Source: Streptococcus oralis (GTDB lineage Bacteria > Bacillota > Bacilli > Lactobacillales > Streptococcaceae). Taken from it: a DNA stretch of 64,000 nucleotides. Every line of letters starts with the position of its first letter. Position 1 is the stretch's first letter. The stretch is from contig NZ_RJPK01000006.1 of assembly GCF_003943415.1 (NCBI RefSeq), positions 59,737 through 123,736 of the forward strand, read 5' to 3'. The translations under genes were made by a program, and so were the position numbers. This document shows, one piece after another, positions 16,373 through 25,790 of the stretch. Below the pieces are notes generated by a model. That model ran no database searches. It saw only the letters and a program-made list of their open reading frames with translations, and had not been told where the DNA came from.

Positions 16373-18028
16373 ATGAAAATTATCATTGTCGGGGGAGTTG
16401 CAGGCGGTATGTCAGCAGCAACCCGCCTCAGACGTCTCATGGAAGACGCTGAAATCACTATTTTTGAGAAAGGTCCCTTTGTTTCCTTTGCAAACTGCGG
16501 ACTTCCTTACTATGTTTCAGGAGAAATTTCAAACCGTGATAGTTTATTAGTACAAACTCCTGAAAGTCTCAAAGCACGCTTTAATCTCGATGTGCGACCA
16601 TTTCACGAGGTCATCAGCATTTCGCCAGCAGATCACACTGTGACCGTACGCTATGATGGACAGGAATTCACAGAAAGCTACGACAAGCTGATCCTCTCCC
16701 CAGGAGCTAAACCATTTGTTCCTACCATTGAAGGTTTGGCAGAAGCTAAGAATGCCTACACGCTCCGCAATGTTCCCGATCTTGACGAGATTATGGCGGC
16801 CTTGGACAATCATCCAAAAGAAGCTGTCGTTATCGGTGCAGGCTTTATCGGGCTTGAAATGGCTGAAAACCTGGCGAAACGAGGATTGCAAGTCACCATC
16901 GTGGAGAAAGCACCGCATGTCTTGCCACCATTAGATCAGGAAATGGCGGCCTTTGTCCAAGCAGAATTACTGGCAAATGGTGTCCGCGTTATCACTTCCC
17001 AGTCTGCAACTCGATTTGAAGACCAAGGAAAAGTCATCGTTCTCGAAAACGGTCAAAAGATCACTTCTGACCTCACCATCCTTTCTGTCGGTGTTGAACC
17101 TGAAAATGAACTAGCTAAGGTTGCGGGGATTGAGTTGGGGCTTCGTGGCGGTATCTTAGTCGACGAACACTACGAAACCAGTCAAAAAGATATTTTTGCA
17201 GTTGGGGATGCCATCGTCGTCAAGCAAGAGATTACAAGCCAAGATGCTCTCATCTCTCTCGCTTCTCCTGCCAATCGTCAGGGCCGCCAAGTGGCGGACG
17301 TCATCGCAGGACTCGGTCGTACAAACAAGGGCAGCATCGGCACTGCTATCGTTCGTGCCTTTGATATGACAGCCGCTTCGACTGGTCTCAGCGAACGTAT
17401 CCTTCGCATGAATCAACTTCCTTACAAGGCTCTTCATGTCAGCGGTAAAGACCACGCTGGTTATTATCCAGGCGCTACTGATATGACCTTGAAGCTCCTC
17501 TTTGACCCAACCACTGGAAAAATCTACGGTGCCCAAGGAGTCGGGAAGAAAGGTGTTGACAAGCGAATCGATATCCTGGCAACTGCTATCAAGGGAAATC
17601 TCACCGTCTTTGACTTACCAGAATTGGAGTTCACCTATGCCCCGCCATTTGGCTCTGCCAAGGATCCCGTCAATATGCTGGGCTACGCAGCCTTGAACCT
17701 TATCGAAGGTCTCAGCGATAATGTTCAATGGTACCAGCTCGAAGACGAACTAGCTAAAGGAAAGAAATTCCTAGACGTGCGGACCAGTGGCGAATTCCAA
17801 AGTGGTCGACTCAAAGTCGACACCATCCACATCCCCCTAAACGAACTACGGGAACGCTTGGACGAACTGGACAAGAACCAAGCCTACATCGTTAGCTGCC
17901 ACAGTGGTTTGCGCAGCTATATCGCAGAGCGTATCCTCAAACAAGCAGGATTTACCGTCCAAAACCTTGACGGCGCTTATTCACTATACAAAATGGCTAA
18001 CCCAGAAGGAGTAGAATATGGTAACTAG
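16373..18028 (+). CDS. cdr: CoA-disulfide reductase with a C-terminal rhodanese domain
   Basis: A 551-residue flavoprotein. The FAD/NAD(P)H pyridine nucleotide-disulfide oxidoreductase core has IIIVGGVAGGMSAATRLRR (FAD), redox Cys42 in SFANCGLPY, VVIGAGFIGLEMAENLAKRG (NADPH) and the GDAI FAD motif. A rhodanese domain occupies about 455-551, with catalytic Cys in SCHSGLRS. This fused arrangement (CoADR-Rhd) reduces CoA disulfide, CoA persulfide or polysulfides and is found in sulfide-stress operons. It starts 20 bases after the first rhodanese, behind AAGGAGAAAG, and overlaps the next gene by 11 bases. Confidence 0.93.
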   Translation: MKIIIVGGVAGGMSAATRLRRLMEDAEITIFEKGPFVSFANCGLPYYVSGEISNRDSLLVQTPESLKARFNLDVRPFHEVISISPADHTVTVRYDGQEFTESYDKLILSPGAKPFVPTIEGLAEAKNAYTLRNVPDLDEIMAALDNHPKEAVVIGAGFIGLEMAENLAKRGLQVTIVEKAPHVLPPLDQEMAAFVQAELLANGVRVITSQSATRFEDQGKVIVLENGQKITSDLTILSVGVEPENELAKVAGIELGLRGGILVDEHYETSQKDIFAVGDAIVVKQEITSQDALISLASPANRQGRQVADVIAGLGRTNKGSIGTAIVRAFDMTAASTGLSERILRMNQLPYKALHVSGKDHAGYYPGATDMTLKLLFDPTTGKIYGAQGVGKKGVDKRIDILATAIKGNLTVFDLPELEFTYAPPFGSAKDPVNMLGYAALNLIEGLSDNVQWYQLEDELAKGKKFLDVRTSGEFQSGRLKVDTIHIPLNELRERLDELDKNQAYIVSCHSGLRSYIAERILKQAGFTVQNLDGAYSLYKMANPEGVEYGN

Positions 18029-18314
18029 TATCAGCATGGCTGACTTTTATGAAAAATATCAAAATGAAAAACTAGATCTTATCGATGTACGTGAAGTACA
18101 TGAATTCCAAGCAGGACATGCACCAGGTGCAAAAAATCTGCCTTTAAGCACCTTGGAACAAGGCTACAAAGAACTCAAGCCTGACCATGCATACCATGTT
18201 ATCTGTCAAGGTGGAGTACGTTCTGCATCTGCCTGTCAATTTCTCAGTGCCCAAGGCCTCACCGTTATCAACGTAGAAGGTGGTATGAACCACTGGCCAG
18301 GTGAGGTAGAATAA
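18018..18314 (+). CDS. Second single-domain rhodanese
   Basis: A 98-residue rhodanese with DVREVHEFQAGHAPGAKN, active loop CQGGVRS (Cys63) and a GGMNHWPG end. The loop differs from the other two in the operon (Gln for His), which may change its sulfur donor. It overlaps the CoADR-Rhd gene, so translation is coupled. It is the last gene of the operon. Confidence 0.88.
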   Translation: MVTSISMADFYEKYQNEKLDLIDVREVHEFQAGHAPGAKNLPLSTLEQGYKELKPDHAYHVICQGGVRSASACQFLSAQGLTVINVEGGMNHWPGEVE

Positions 18315-18320
18315 TCAAAA

Positions 18321-18352
18321 AAACCGATTAAGATGAACTTAGTCGGTTTCTT
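18321..18352. terminator. Bidirectional terminator
   Basis: Stem AAACCGATTAAG against CTTAGTCGGTTT with a four-base loop, A- and T-rich on the two sides. It ends the rhodanese operon and the convergent deacylase gene. Confidence 0.75.
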
Positions 18353-18358
18353 TAATCT

Positions 18359-18847
18359 TTATAACTCGATGATATGAGCCTCATAGCCAATGGCTTCTAG
18401 GAATTTGAGTATATCTTTCGTATCCAAAAAGAGGGTTTTCTCGTTGGTATTGGGGTGAAAACTCATCCGTTTTTCAGACATGATTTCTTTGTCGAAATAA
18501 ACCTGAATGTCCTTGTCAGTATTGTTCAGCAAGCCAAATGGAGAGACTACACCTGCTGGTAACATCATTTTTTCAAACAGGCTCTCAGAGGAAGCCATAC
18601 GGATTCTATTAGCTCCTACCAAGTCTTTCAAGAGGTCCATATCCAGACGCTTTTTATCATCCATAATCACGAGATAATAAGCGGTTTTCTTTTTATTGGT
18701 GAGAAACATGGTCTTGGTACGGACGCCTTCGATCCCTTCGATAAAGCTGTCGGCCTGCTCCGTTGTCAAGGCTGTCTCGTGCTCCACGATTTCAAAAGGA
18801 ATATCTAGCCCATTTAGCATTTCTACTACTTTTTCGTATGCTCCCAT
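18359..18847 (-). CDS. Aminoacyl-tRNA deacylase of the YbaK/ProX family
   Basis: A 162-residue single-domain protein of the tRNA-editing superfamily (ProXp-ala/PrdX-like). It has FEIVEHETALTTEQAD near the N-terminus and the KTMFLTNKKKTAYYLVIMDD sheet with the usual conserved Lys. Family members hydrolyse mischarged tRNA, for example alanyl-tRNA(Pro). Exact specificity cannot be read. An AGGAGG binding site fixes the start. It is monocistronic and convergent with the rhodanese operon. Confidence 0.82.
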   Translation of the reverse strand: MGAYEKVVEMLNGLDIPFEIVEHETALTTEQADSFIEGIEGVRTKTMFLTNKKKTAYYLVIMDDKKRLDMDLLKDLVGANRIRMASSESLFEKMMLPAGVVSPFGLLNNTDKDIQVYFDKEIMSEKRMSFHPNTNEKTLFLDTKDILKFLEAIGYEAHIIEL

Positions 18848-18978
18848 TTGCTGGCCTCCTTTAACTTGTCTTACTACCTTTAATTATACCAAAAAATGGG
18901 TTTTCTTCCAATTTATATCCAAGTATCTCTAGGTTTCTTTCATTTTCATACAAGTTGTCTTAGACGGAACTCCAACTG

Positions 18979-19257
18979 TTAAGATGGGCATGATTTCCAG
19001 CCAGCAAGCATATCTTTTCTTTCCACCGCATAGCCACAAGGTATATCCGCGACTTGTCCGATAGATGCGTCTAGTTTAAATGCTTCAGCTAGGGAAATGA
19101 GGCGTGCATCCTCTCCAGTGTGGTCTTCTGAACACAAAAATTGCCACATGCCATCCTCTTCATCGTGGGAGATAAAGGTGATCGGATTTTTCCCAGCCAA
19201 GACATGGTGACAAACTATACAGGCTGTGTTGGGTGCATCCTTAAATGCAAAAATCAT
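18979..19257 (-). CDS. Hypothetical 92-residue protein
   Basis: A small soluble protein with a CIVCHHVLAG motif near the N-terminus (two Cys and two His within six residues), two more Cys and an acidic centre (SHDEEDGMWQFLCSED). The motif could bind zinc or iron. The CAAGGAGGGAG site ahead of the ATG shows it is translated. It lies 31 bases after the DUF6630-like gene, on the same strand. No function assigned. Confidence 0.7.
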   Translation of the reverse strand: MIFAFKDAPNTACIVCHHVLAGKNPITFISHDEEDGMWQFLCSEDHTGEDARLISLAEAFKLDASIGQVADIPCGYAVERKDMLAGWKSCPS

Positions 19258-19288
19258 CTTGAACTCCCTCCTTGAAATACACTAGCAA

Positions 19289-20602
19289 TTACATATTTTT
19301 TGCATAGCCGAAACGCTGATTGATTGTGTGACTCAGGGTGACTAATTTTTCCAGAATATCCCTCTTGCAGATAAATAGCACATAACTATCACTATTAATA
19401 TCCATACAAGCAAGACAGAAATCGTATCCAGCCCATCTTTCGTCCAAAATTTTACACCAAGTAGGGATGTCATCACCCTCGTCAAACCAATTCTCCTCCA
19501 AATCAAGAGTTTGTTTAGCTGCCAGAGGTGCTAGTTGGTACAGAAATTCGTCCTTATCTGTCTTCCAGTCTAACTCAATGACTGCATCCACAGCAAGTAG
19601 TTCATCAGCAATAGCAAGCCATTTAATCGTAGCTTCATTGACTTCTTCTCCTATGCCCCGCTCATCATATCTCTCTGCATACTGCTTGAAATAGGCTTTC
19701 GGTGATTCAAAACAGGAGGTCAAACGAGATCGTACCTCACTATCATCTGTTAGCAATTGGGTTATTTCCTGATAGATTGCGATATTTTTCTGCTCATCTG
19801 TCCGCATATCTAGTACAATTTCCCAGTCTTCTAGGTCTGGTGTGACTCTGTTCTCCAAATATGCCCGAAGCTTGTCTTGAGTTTCTTTCTTGCTCAGCCC
19901 ATTTTTTTCGTAGATTACATTCTCGTCGATCCGTTCGGCATCGGCAACACTGATCTCAAAATGAAAACCGTCCGAATCTTCATCCTGACAAACCTGTACA
20001 AAATCCGATACAAGCTGACTCCCCTTTAGTTTAACTGGTTGCTGAGGTATTAAAGTGAGAAAATCCCTACCACCATCTTGGACGGCTGCCAGTTGCTGCC
20101 ATACTTCCTCAAATCCAAAGCCATTTTGTTCCTTCTCACCATCATCTAGCACCCAATCCGCAAAGATTCTTCCTGAAATGCTCGCAAAATCTGCTCTATC
20201 GTCTCCATCTAGATAGGGCTGATCACTTGTAACAGAGGCCATCTCTTTGACAACCTTTTCAGCCTCTTTTCGAATCCAACCTTGTCTAAAGAAATGGGCA
20301 ACAACACTAGGAAAGATCAAGACAGGCAGACAAATAAGAGTCCCTGCAAGTGCGAGACCCTTATATCGATTTTTTGTGGGGCTCCCTTCTGATAACTGAT
20401 TTAGAAAGTCCGCTACTTGATTAAAAAGTTCGCCCCCAGTGCCCCAGAATAGGAACAAACATTCCACACCAAGTAGGCCAAGCCAGATAAACGCCATTCG
20501 CTTCGCTGCCTGACTACAGATCTCCATTTTAGTTTGTATAGGAATAGCTTCTGCCTCAGGAACACTCTGAAACCATTTTTCTGCTCGTTCTTCTTTTGTC
20601 AT
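19289..20602 (-). CDS. Membrane-anchored protein with a DUF6630-like C-terminal domain
   Basis: A 437-residue protein from ATG 20600-20602, chosen because AGGAGGGG lies four bases upstream; the longer frame has no such site. Two membrane helices (about 34-54 and 84-104) precede a large acidic cytoplasmic or extracellular part. The C-terminal 120 residues (IELDWKTDKDEFLYQLAPLA, ENWFDEGDDIPTWCKILDE, DINSDSYVLF) resemble DUF6630. It sits between cstR and the small Cys protein. Role unknown. Confidence 0.65.
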   Translation of the reverse strand: MTKEERAEKWFQSVPEAEAIPIQTKMEICSQAAKRMAFIWLGLLGVECLFLFWGTGGELFNQVADFLNQLSEGSPTKNRYKGLALAGTLICLPVLIFPSVVAHFFRQGWIRKEAEKVVKEMASVTSDQPYLDGDDRADFASISGRIFADWVLDDGEKEQNGFGFEEVWQQLAAVQDGGRDFLTLIPQQPVKLKGSQLVSDFVQVCQDEDSDGFHFEISVADAERIDENVIYEKNGLSKKETQDKLRAYLENRVTPDLEDWEIVLDMRTDEQKNIAIYQEITQLLTDDSEVRSRLTSCFESPKAYFKQYAERYDERGIGEEVNEATIKWLAIADELLAVDAVIELDWKTDKDEFLYQLAPLAAKQTLDLEENWFDEGDDIPTWCKILDERWAGYDFCLACMDINSDSYVLFICKRDILEKLVTLSHTINQRFGYAKNM

Positions 20603-20655
20603 CTTTCCCCTCCTGTGATCCACTTTCTTATCTTGTTCTATCACATAGAGAACTA

Positions 20656-20913
20656 CTATTTTCGTTTGATTAGGTACTGAACAGCCTTTTCTAAGCGCTC
20701 TTTTTGAGCCTCAGGGTCGTCTAGGGGTTGGTTGATGCAGGCCGTGAGATTCTCGGTAATGATCATCTCAATCACGCGCTCCACACTCGAACGAACCGCT
20801 GTCAACTGGGTAATGATATCTGCACAATCACGATCTTCATCGATCATCTTTTGAATTCCACGCAACTGCCCCTCTGAACGTTTCAGGCGTGTAATATACT
20901 TTGAGTTTGTCAT
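20656..20913 (-). CDS. cstR: CstR-like persulfide-sensing repressor (CsoR family)
   Basis: An 85-residue all-helical repressor of the CsoR/RcnR/CstR family. Cys30 (DRDCADI) and Cys59 (ENLTACI) are present, but the position of the copper-binding His of true CsoR is Asn (ENLTAC), which points to the CstR subgroup that senses reactive sulfur by cross-linking its two cysteines. The matching palindromic operator and a rhodanese/CoADR operon lie about 4.7 kb away, on the other strand. The binding site before the ATG is weak (GATAAGAAG). Confidence 0.87.
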   Translation of the reverse strand: MTNSKYITRLKRSEGQLRGIQKMIDEDRDCADIITQLTAVRSSVERVIEMIITENLTACINQPLDDPEAQKERLEKAVQYLIKRK

Positions 20914-21003
20914 CTTCTTATCCTTGGTCGATTTTTCTTCATTATATCTCTAATGGACTCCTTTGTCAAAGTTCTCGTTCCCTCTTTATCTATAGAATCT
21001 TAC

Positions 21004-21333
21004 CCTGCTATCGCTTTCATGGTATAATAGAATGACAAATACTATTAGAATCTATGCTCGTAGCAATACGAGCCATTCTTAGAATGGACCAGCCTATGAA
21101 CTCTATCTACGGCACTTGCGAAGTCTACTTACCCACTATCTTGAAGACCTTTGTCCAAGATATAGAAAAAGCTGCTACAAACTACAAAGAGGAAAAATCT
21201 TTGTCAGCTACAAAAAGCAGGTGATTACCTTTACAGTTTGGTTGTAATGGCTTCACTCTTTATCATTTCATACAAAAGCGAACAAGTCCGCATTCTAAAA
21301 ACAGAATACGAGCTTGTCCGCCTTTTTCTATGT
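21004..21333 (+). ncRNA. Candidate small transcription unit, function unknown
   Basis: On the plus strand TTACCC, a 17-base spacer and TATAAT (around 21003-21031) form a good promoter. About 250 bases later an imperfect 19-bp stem at 21278-21321 with a T run is a convincing terminator. Between them lie a tight hairpin GCTCGTA-GCAA-TACGAGC and two overlapping open frames: a 46-codon ORF (21084-21224) with no good ribosome binding site, and another open frame that encodes a basic segment. It may be a small RNA, a short protein gene or a decayed gene that kept its signals. Confidence 0.4.
21278..21327 (+). terminator. Strong hairpin terminator
   Basis: A 19-bp imperfect stem (GCGAACAAGTCCGCATTCT with its near-complement) is followed by CTTTTT on the plus strand. 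It ends the cryptic unit described at 21004-21333. Confidence 0.75.
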
Positions 21334-21363
21334 CTCTAAAATAAATGATGTGTTTTCCTCATC

Positions 21364-22218
21364 TCATCGTTCCAAGCGAATGCGGGTCACAATGCCGTCT
21401 GGGTCTACAAGATCCACTTCACTCGAATTTACCCACTTGATCGGAGCTTCTATCTCTTATGCTTGCTGAACGATGGCTAAGAGTTCTTCCTTGCTTTCGA
21501 CCTCAAGGACGTAGTAGGCCAAGCCAGGCAAGCCCGATTTGCGCGGAGCTAGACCTTTTCCAGCCCATTCGTTGACGGCCAGATGGTGATGGTACTGACC
21601 AGCTGCTATCCAACTAGCACTCGGAATACTAAATTTATCCTCTAGCCCCAACACTTTTTGATAAAACTGACTCGCCGCGTGGCTATCCTTAACCGATAGA
21701 TGGATATGCCCCATTCTCGTCCCTTCAGCTAGGAAAAAGGGATCTACCTTTTCCCCTAACTCATAGATACCCTGTGCCGCAAGAGCCTCGGTCACACCAA
21801 TAATACGACCGTCTTCTCGAATATCCCATGAAGAAACTGGCTTATCACGGTAGAGTTCAATGCCATTTCCTTCCAAATCCTCCAGATAAAGGGCTTCACT
21901 GTATCCATGATCCGCACCTCCGACCAGAGGAATGCGCAAATCACTTAAGTGTTTCAGGACATCTGCCAAGGCTTTTCGTGTCGGCAACAAAATCGCCAGA
22001 TGGTAGAGCACATAATACTCCCTTACTTCACCATCCTTTTCGGCCTGAATCAAGTGGACCAAGGCTTTTCTACCAAGTCCCAAAATCGCTTCTGTCTCTG
22101 TTTGCGATAAAATCTCTAAGCCAATAATCTGGTGATAAAAAGCCGTTTGACTCGTCAAATCCTTGACATTTAAAACCGCCTCTGCTAGGTAAATGTGGCT
22201 TTGGTATGCATAAGTCAT
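21364..22218 (-). pseudogene. VOC-family (glyoxalase/CatE-like) gene with premature stop
   Basis: The open part (21457-22218, 253 residues) has two VOC modules. It includes HIYLAEAVLNVKDL at the N-terminus, a metal-site Glu in LEDLEGNGIELYRD, and GHIHLSVKD with YHHHLAVNEW in the second module. The frame ends at TAA (21457-21459) right after EELLAIVQQA. Translation of the next 30 codons in the same frame gives EIEAPIKWVNSSEVDLVDPDG and ends IRLER, a normal VOC C-terminus with the last metal-ligand strand, before a TGA at 21364-21366. A single CAA-to-TAA change explains it. The shortened protein probably loses the final strand of its second module. The start has an AAAGGAGA site. Confidence 0.8.
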
Positions 22219-22303
22219 AGGGCGTCTCCTTTTATTTATTGTAACTTTATTGATTACAACAATTATACACTATTGAGATAAAATGTCAACGAAGACAACT
22301 CAA

Positions 22304-22325
22304 AAAGAGCTGGGAACCAGCTCTT
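22304..22325 (-). terminator. Terminator of the bgaC-PTS operon
   Basis: Stem AAGAGCTGG with its complement around GAA lies just past the galM stop, with a CTTTTTGAG-type tail on the minus strand. Confidence 0.7.
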
Positions 22326-22329
22326 CTTT

Positions 22330-23367
22330 TTATTTTACAACAAGCTTGTAGCGAGTTTTGCTGGTAAAGGTTTGACCTGCTTTGAGAATGACTTGGTCTT
22401 TGAGGTCGCTGTGAATGGCATCTGGTAAAGCTTGCGCTTCAAGGGCAATCCCATTGTGCTGTATCATTGGTTGACCTCCGATGATGACACTCTCATCCAC
22501 AAAGTTTGCTGAGTAGACCACAAGGCAAGGAGCCTCTGTCTTGAAAAGTAGGAAGCGACCTGAGTTTTGGTCATAAAGGAAACCAGCATTGTCATGACCT
22601 GCAGGAAGAGCAAATGGGTGATCCAAACCAGATACCAACTGGATTTGCTCATCTTCCTCTGAAAAGATGTCCTTCAACAAGGCTCCATTATAGATGTGTT
22701 TAACCACATCACGAGTAGCATCTGGAGTTTTTGCTGGCACACCGTCCGGAGCGATTGGGTAAATTCCCTCCGTATTTAGCTGAAAGACATGGCGGTCAAT
22801 TGTCTGCGTAAAATCACCAGACAAGTTGAAGTAGCTGTGATTAGTTGGATTAACAAGCGTATCCTGATCTGTCGTCACCTTATAGCTGACTTCGTAAGCA
22901 CCAGTTTCTTCCAAGTGATAGCTGATCCAGATCTTGAGATTACCAGGAAATCCTCCTGTCCCGTCTGTACGCTCTGTGTAGAGGGTCAAGCCATGGTCGC
23001 TCACCTCGACCAATTCAAACAAGCTCGCATCCCAACCTGTTGAACCACTGTGGTTACAGTTGCTGGCATTGTTGACTTCAAGGTCATAGGTCTGGCCATT
23101 GAGCTCAAATGTCGCTCCTGCAATACGACCCGCTACAGGACCTACACTTGCTCCATGCTTGGGACTATTGCTTATATAGCTATCAAAGTCATCAAAGCCC
23201 AAGATAACATTGGCAAAATTTCCAGCCTTGTCAGGTGTGACATAGCGCAAAATGGTCGCACCATAAGTCATAACTTCAAGCTGGTAACCACCATCAGTCT
23301 CAAAGCGATAGGCCAAGACATCCTTGCCCTCATGATTTCCAAATACACGCTCTGTGTATGCTTTCAT
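22330..23367 (-). CDS. galM: Aldose 1-epimerase (mutarotase)
   Basis: A 345-residue cytoplasmic enzyme from ATG 23365-23367, chosen for the AAAGGAGAG site. It interconverts alpha and beta anomers of galactose and glucose. Family marks include NHSGSTGWD, the catalytic His in PTNHSYFNLSG, and catalytic Glu near the end in NGIALEAQALPDA. It is the last gene of the bgaC operon and would speed up entry of beta-galactose from BgaC into downstream steps. A weak hairpin (ACCATAGA against TCTATGGT) sits in the 146-base gap to lacD. Confidence 0.93.
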   Translation of the reverse strand: MKAYTERVFGNHEGKDVLAYRFETDGGYQLEVMTYGATILRYVTPDKAGNFANVILGFDDFDSYISNSPKHGASVGPVAGRIAGATFELNGQTYDLEVNNASNCNHSGSTGWDASLFELVEVSDHGLTLYTERTDGTGGFPGNLKIWISYHLEETGAYEVSYKVTTDQDTLVNPTNHSYFNLSGDFTQTIDRHVFQLNTEGIYPIAPDGVPAKTPDATRDVVKHIYNGALLKDIFSEEDEQIQLVSGLDHPFALPAGHDNAGFLYDQNSGRFLLFKTEAPCLVVYSANFVDESVIIGGQPMIQHNGIALEAQALPDAIHSDLKDQVILKAGQTFTSKTRYKLVVK

Positions 23368-23513
23368 TCTTCTCTCCTTTGATCCATTTCTCTTAAGTAA
23401 ACAAACCATAGAGAGTGTATGCACCATCTATGGTTGTAGTTTTTATTTTCAGAATCCTTTGTCAGAAAACCTTAAGTATCTTCTTAACAAAAGGGAATTC
23501 TTCTATACTTGTT

Positions 23514-24509
23514 TTATGCTTCCACACGTTCAGTCCATGAAGTCGCTGTGGTTTGGAGAACTTTGTTAAGTTCGTCAATGTTCTCAAATCCAGTTGTACG
23601 CAACCACTCACGAGCTGCTGCCTCACCATCTTTAATGTAAGCTTCAACTGATCCAGCCCATGTTGCACGTCCGCAAAGAACACCGTTGAAGTTTGCACCT
23701 GATTCGTGGGCAAAGACAAGGGTCTCTTGGAAGAGTTTAGCTGATACACCTGCACTCAAGTAGATGTATGGAAGATTTGTTGCTTCGTCTTGAGCTTTGA
23801 AGAAGGCTGCTGCTTCTTCGCGTGTATGAACGATTTCACCATCGCCAAAGCCTTCAACGTATTTAACGTTGACTGGAACTTCCACTTTCAAAACATCGAT
23901 GTTGAAGCGTGGATCTGAGAAGACTTTCATGGCACCGATAACTTTATGTGGTTTTACTTTAGCGTATTCAGCAGAGCCAGCGTCAGCGATTTTTTCATCA
24001 TAAGCCAAGATTTCAAGGAAGAATGGAATATCTTCCGCCACACACTCAGAGCCAATGCGTTCGATGTAGGCTTGTTTTTGTTGGTTGAGTTCGTCAGAAC
24101 TGTCTACATCGTAGTAAAGCAAGAATTTGACTGCATCCGCACCTTGTTCCTTAATACGTTTTGCAGACCAAACATCCAAGCAGTCAGGCAAGCGTTTGGT
24201 GCTTGTTGTGTCGTAGCCAGTTTTCTCATAAGCTAGGAGAAGACCAGCATTTGGATCAAGCGCTTTTGTAGCTGGAAGTCCATACTCTGGGTCGAGAAGC
24301 ATAGATGATGCGTATTTGGTCAATTCATCTGCAACCAAGACTTTGAGTTCTTCCATTTGAGCTACTGTTGGTTCTTCTGTTTGATATTGAGCCATGAGGC
24401 GTTTCAAAGCACCACGTTGGTCAAAGGCAAGAGCTGAGATGATGCCATTCTCGTCAGAGAGTTTTTGCAGGCAGGCTACTTTATTGGGACTTAATTGTAA
24501 TTTACTCAT
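23514..24509 (-). CDS. lacD: Tagatose-1,6-bisphosphate aldolase
   Basis: A 331-residue class I aldolase from ATG 24507-24509 (GGAAG upstream). It splits tagatose-1,6-bisphosphate into dihydroxyacetone phosphate and glyceraldehyde-3-phosphate. Family marks include [17 protein letters not shown] near the N-terminus, KFLLYYDVD, and the Schiff-base Lys region [16 protein letters not shown]. It lies between agaS and galM. The pneumococcal bga operon that I know lacks lacD at this position, so this copy links the operon directly to the tagatose pathway. Confidence 0.93.
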   Translation of the reverse strand: MSKLQLSPNKVACLQKLSDENGIISALAFDQRGALKRLMAQYQTEEPTVAQMEELKVLVADELTKYASSMLLDPEYGLPATKALDPNAGLLLAYEKTGYDTTSTKRLPDCLDVWSAKRIKEQGADAVKFLLYYDVDSSDELNQQKQAYIERIGSECVAEDIPFFLEILAYDEKIADAGSAEYAKVKPHKVIGAMKVFSDPRFNIDVLKVEVPVNVKYVEGFGDGEIVHTREEAAAFFKAQDEATNLPYIYLSAGVSAKLFQETLVFAHESGANFNGVLCGRATWAGSVEAYIKDGEAAAREWLRTTGFENIDELNKVLQTTATSWTERVEA

Positions 24510-24519
24510 AGACACTTCC

Positions 24520-25686
24520 TTATTTTTGATAGTCATGAATGATTACACCTTGTACCACACGGTTTACGGTACCTGTAGGAGACGGTGTATCTGGTTTGTT
24601 TTCCACTTTAAGCGAAGTCAATAGGGCAAAGAGTTGAGCATAAACGATGTAAGGGAAGACACGGTAAATATCGTTCAAGACACCACCACAACCAAGGGCT
24701 ACTTCTTTGACATTTTCGAGACCAAAGGCTTGATCACTCAAAAGCACAACACGACGAGCAATCTGATCACCAGCAACTTCACGAACCAAGTCCAAGTCGT
24801 ACTTGCGAGTGTAGTCTGTCGTTGTACCAAATACCAAAACAACTGTATCTTCGTTGATCAATGATTTTGGACCGTGACGGAAGCCGACTGGGCTTTCATA
24901 CATGGTCGCCACTTGACCAGCTGTTAATTCCAAAATCTTGAGCTGAGCTTCATGAGCAAGCCCAAAGAAAGGACCAGCGCCCAGGTAGATAACACGGTTA
25001 AAGTCAAGGTCAACCAGCTCTTTGACATCTTCTGCATTGTCTAGAACTTTACGCGCAAGGCTAGACACAACTTCAAAACGTTCAGCTTTCACAGCAAATT
25101 CTGTAGGATCAAAAACCAAGAGAGCTGTTAGCATCATGGACGTAAAGCTAGAAGTCATGGCAAATCCAGCGTCATTGGAAGCAGCTGGTTGCAAGAGCAA
25201 AAGATTGCGGTCATCGCCATGAGCTTGAAGAGCCAATTTACCATCTGCAGCACATGTAATGGTCACTTGATAGAGGTCATCAACCAAGGCTTTGGCCAAA
25301 TCAACCGTCGCCACACTTTCAGGTGAATTCCCACTACGAGCAAAGGAAACAAGGACAGTCGCCACATCTTTTTTCAAATAAGTTTCTGGATTGGCAACAA
25401 TATCAGTTGTCGCAATGGCATTGAAATTCCATTTGCGTTCGTCATAGACTTCCTTAAAGTAAGGCACCAAGGTATCTCCCACATAAGCAGAAGTACCAGC
25501 ACCCGTCAAGATGACCTTGATATAGTCATGCTTATCAGCGATTCCTTGTAGGAATGCTGCAATTTCTTCCCGTTTTGCTTGATAGGCTTCAAAAGCTTCT
25601 TTCCATACATCAGGCTGTTGGTAGATCTCACGAGTCGTGATTTCTGCACCCAGTTCAAGTAATTCTTCTTTTGTGTAATTTAGCAT
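24520..25686 (-). CDS. agaS: SIS-domain sugar isomerase/deaminase AgaS
   Basis: A 388-residue protein with two SIS (sugar isomerase) domains: [13 protein letters not shown] and [11 protein letters not shown] in the first half, [22 protein letters not shown] and [10 protein letters not shown] in the second. AgaS-type enzymes deaminate/isomerise amino-sugar phosphates such as galactosamine-6-phosphate to tagatose-6-phosphate. With LacD next door, the product could be split after phosphorylation at C1. A GAGGAA-like site precedes the ATG. A strong hairpin separates it from the PTS genes. Confidence 0.9.
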   Translation of the reverse strand: MLNYTKEELLELGAEITTREIYQQPDVWKEAFEAYQAKREEIAAFLQGIADKHDYIKVILTGAGTSAYVGDTLVPYFKEVYDERKWNFNAIATTDIVANPETYLKKDVATVLVSFARSGNSPESVATVDLAKALVDDLYQVTITCAADGKLALQAHGDDRNLLLLQPAASNDAGFAMTSSFTSMMLTALLVFDPTEFAVKAERFEVVSSLARKVLDNAEDVKELVDLDFNRVIYLGAGPFFGLAHEAQLKILELTAGQVATMYESPVGFRHGPKSLINEDTVVLVFGTTTDYTRKYDLDLVREVAGDQIARRVVLLSDQAFGLENVKEVALGCGGVLNDIYRVFPYIVYAQLFALLTSLKVENKPDTPSPTGTVNRVVQGVIIHDYQK

Positions 25687-25728
25687 AGAGTTCCTCTAAT
25701 CTATTGTTGTTTCATTCCTATTGAAAAT

Positions 25729-25757
25729 ATGGGAATGGGATTGACTCCCATTCCCAT
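25729..25757 (-). promoter_or_regulatory. Intercistronic hairpin between PTS IIA and agaS
   Basis: A perfect 12-bp stem (ATGGGAATGGGA with its complement, five-base loop) without a clear T run. It probably marks an RNA processing or stability boundary within the operon, giving unequal levels of upstream and downstream genes. Confidence 0.55.
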
Positions 25758-25790
25758 GTATATTCTATATAAGATGCTCTAAGTCACATC

